A stretch of DNA of 14,056 nt from JAZQQB01 sp045628865 (GTDB taxonomy: Bacteria > Bacillota > Clostridia > Lachnospirales > Lachnospiraceae): the NCBI GenBank assembly GCA_045628865.1, contig JAZQQB010000039.1, positions 1-14,056 of the forward strand. The letters run 5' to 3'. The translations under genes were made by a program, and so were the position numbers. The notes beneath the pieces are model-generated. The model had not been told where the DNA came from. It saw nothing but the letters and a program-made list of their open reading frames with translations, and made no database searches. Positions 13,535 to 14,056 of this stretch are shown here, one piece after another (position 1 is the first letter of the stretch; the number at the start of each line of letters is the position of its first letter).

Positions 13535-14056
13535 CTACATTATTTTTCTTTTATTTGATGCTCCAATTGTCTGCTCAAACTGATCCAACACCTTTAAAAT
13601 ATCGCTCCCCACGAATGCCCTGATTCTTTCTTGCCATTCTTCTTCCAATCCAAAAAATCCCTCAGCCATAGCCCCTGCGATAGCTGCGATGGTATCCGTA
13701 TCACCTCCTAAGGAAACAGCATTTTTGATGGTATCCTCCACAGATTCACCTTCTAAAAATGAGATCAGTGCTTTTGGAAGTGAATCCATACAGGTTTCAT
13801 CATGTTTATGAAATGGGCGCAAGCCATCTACAGTTTGTGACATATCATATCCAAATTCTTTGGAAACATATTCTCTGATTTCTTCCTTAGATGCCCCTGT
13901 TCTTCCCAAAAAGATCACCGAAGCTGTACATTCTGCCCCCTTAATTCCCTCTGGATGATTATGACTAACCTCTGCAGTTGCTCTTGCAACTTCCCTTGTT
14001 CTTTCCAAAGAATCATACAGCCAACCCACTGCTGAAACACGCATAGCCGAACCATT
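13535..14056 (-). CDS. ADP-ribosylglycohydrolase family protein (5' part cut by the window edge)
   Basis: The frame stays open to the right edge, where it reads NGSAMRVSAVGW, so the true start lies outside the window and the ATG at 14044 is internal. The 173 visible residues form the C-terminal half of a DraG/ARH-type hydrolase, which removes ADP-ribose from proteins or small molecules using two divalent metals. Typical motifs are GNGSAMR at the edge, SHNHPEGIKGA soon after it, and the metal-binding GGDTDTIAAIAGAMAEG about 50 residues before the end. The last 40 residues (EEEWQERI to the KRKIM end) are as usual for the family. No target or partner DraT-type transferase is in view. Confidence 0.9.
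   Translation of the reverse strand, partial: NGSAMRVSAVGWLYDSLERTREVARATAEVSHNHPEGIKGAECTASVIFLGRTGASKEEIREYVSKEFGYDMSQTVDGLRPFHKHDETCMDSLPKALISFLEGESVEDTIKNAVSLGGDTDTIAAIAGAMAEGFFGLEEEWQERIRAFVGSDILKVLDQFEQTIGASNKRKIM

Overview
The window looks like chromosomal DNA of an AT-rich, Gram-positive anaerobe of the class Clostridia, most likely family Lachnospiraceae. This is inferred from codon and base composition, strong AGGAGG ribosome binding sites, a CD3324-type small regulator, a Bce/MacB-like ABC transporter with its two-component system, a chemoreceptor and a GGDEF protein. No rRNA or tRNA gene, CRISPR array or complete insertion sequence was seen. Nearly everything is on the minus strand; the one clear plus-strand gene is the GGDEF protein.

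Region by region, left to right. (1) 1-172: the first ~134 nt of a group II intron, minus strand, running off the left edge. It sits directly behind an intrinsic terminator, the usual target of group IIC introns. (2) 221-5204: a four-gene minus-strand operon in the order ABC ATPase, double-FtsX permease, OmpR-type response regulator, histidine kinase. It is a self-contained envelope-stress or antimicrobial-peptide sensing and transport module. Its upstream region carries TTACAAT direct repeats with an OmpR-like ~11-bp period. (3) 5512-6447: an AT-rich promoter region with four TAATATTA palindromes, then a GGDEF domain fused to a C-terminal ribbon-helix-helix (RHH) DNA-binding domain, then a bidirectional terminator. 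(4) 6484-9775: a SAM-dependent methyltransferase whose 5' end carries a 36-bp tandem repeat, and a MutS2-like ATPase lacking the Smr nuclease domain. The latter is preceded by a promoter, a ~390-nt structured non-coding region and two tandem intrinsic terminators. (5) 9803-11621: a six-TM chemoreceptor with its terminator, a strong sigma-A-like promoter and a ~200-nt leader of mutually exclusive hairpins. (6) 11702-12062: a carbamoyltransferase pseudogene with a large internal deletion. (7) 12279-14056: a CD3324-like HTH protein with an attenuator-like leader, a possible gene remnant, a flavodoxin with a palindromic operator candidate, and a partial ADP-ribosylglycohydrolase.

The best candidates for something undescribed are the GGDEF-RHH fusion with its palindrome-rich promoter, and a recurring theme of leader RNAs that combine a nine-codon mini-ORF with alternative hairpins. 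That theme appears upstream of the MutS2-like gene, the chemoreceptor and the CD3324-like gene. None of the leaders matched a riboswitch consensus I could recall, and all RNA structure claims here are hand-derived base pairings, not computed folds.
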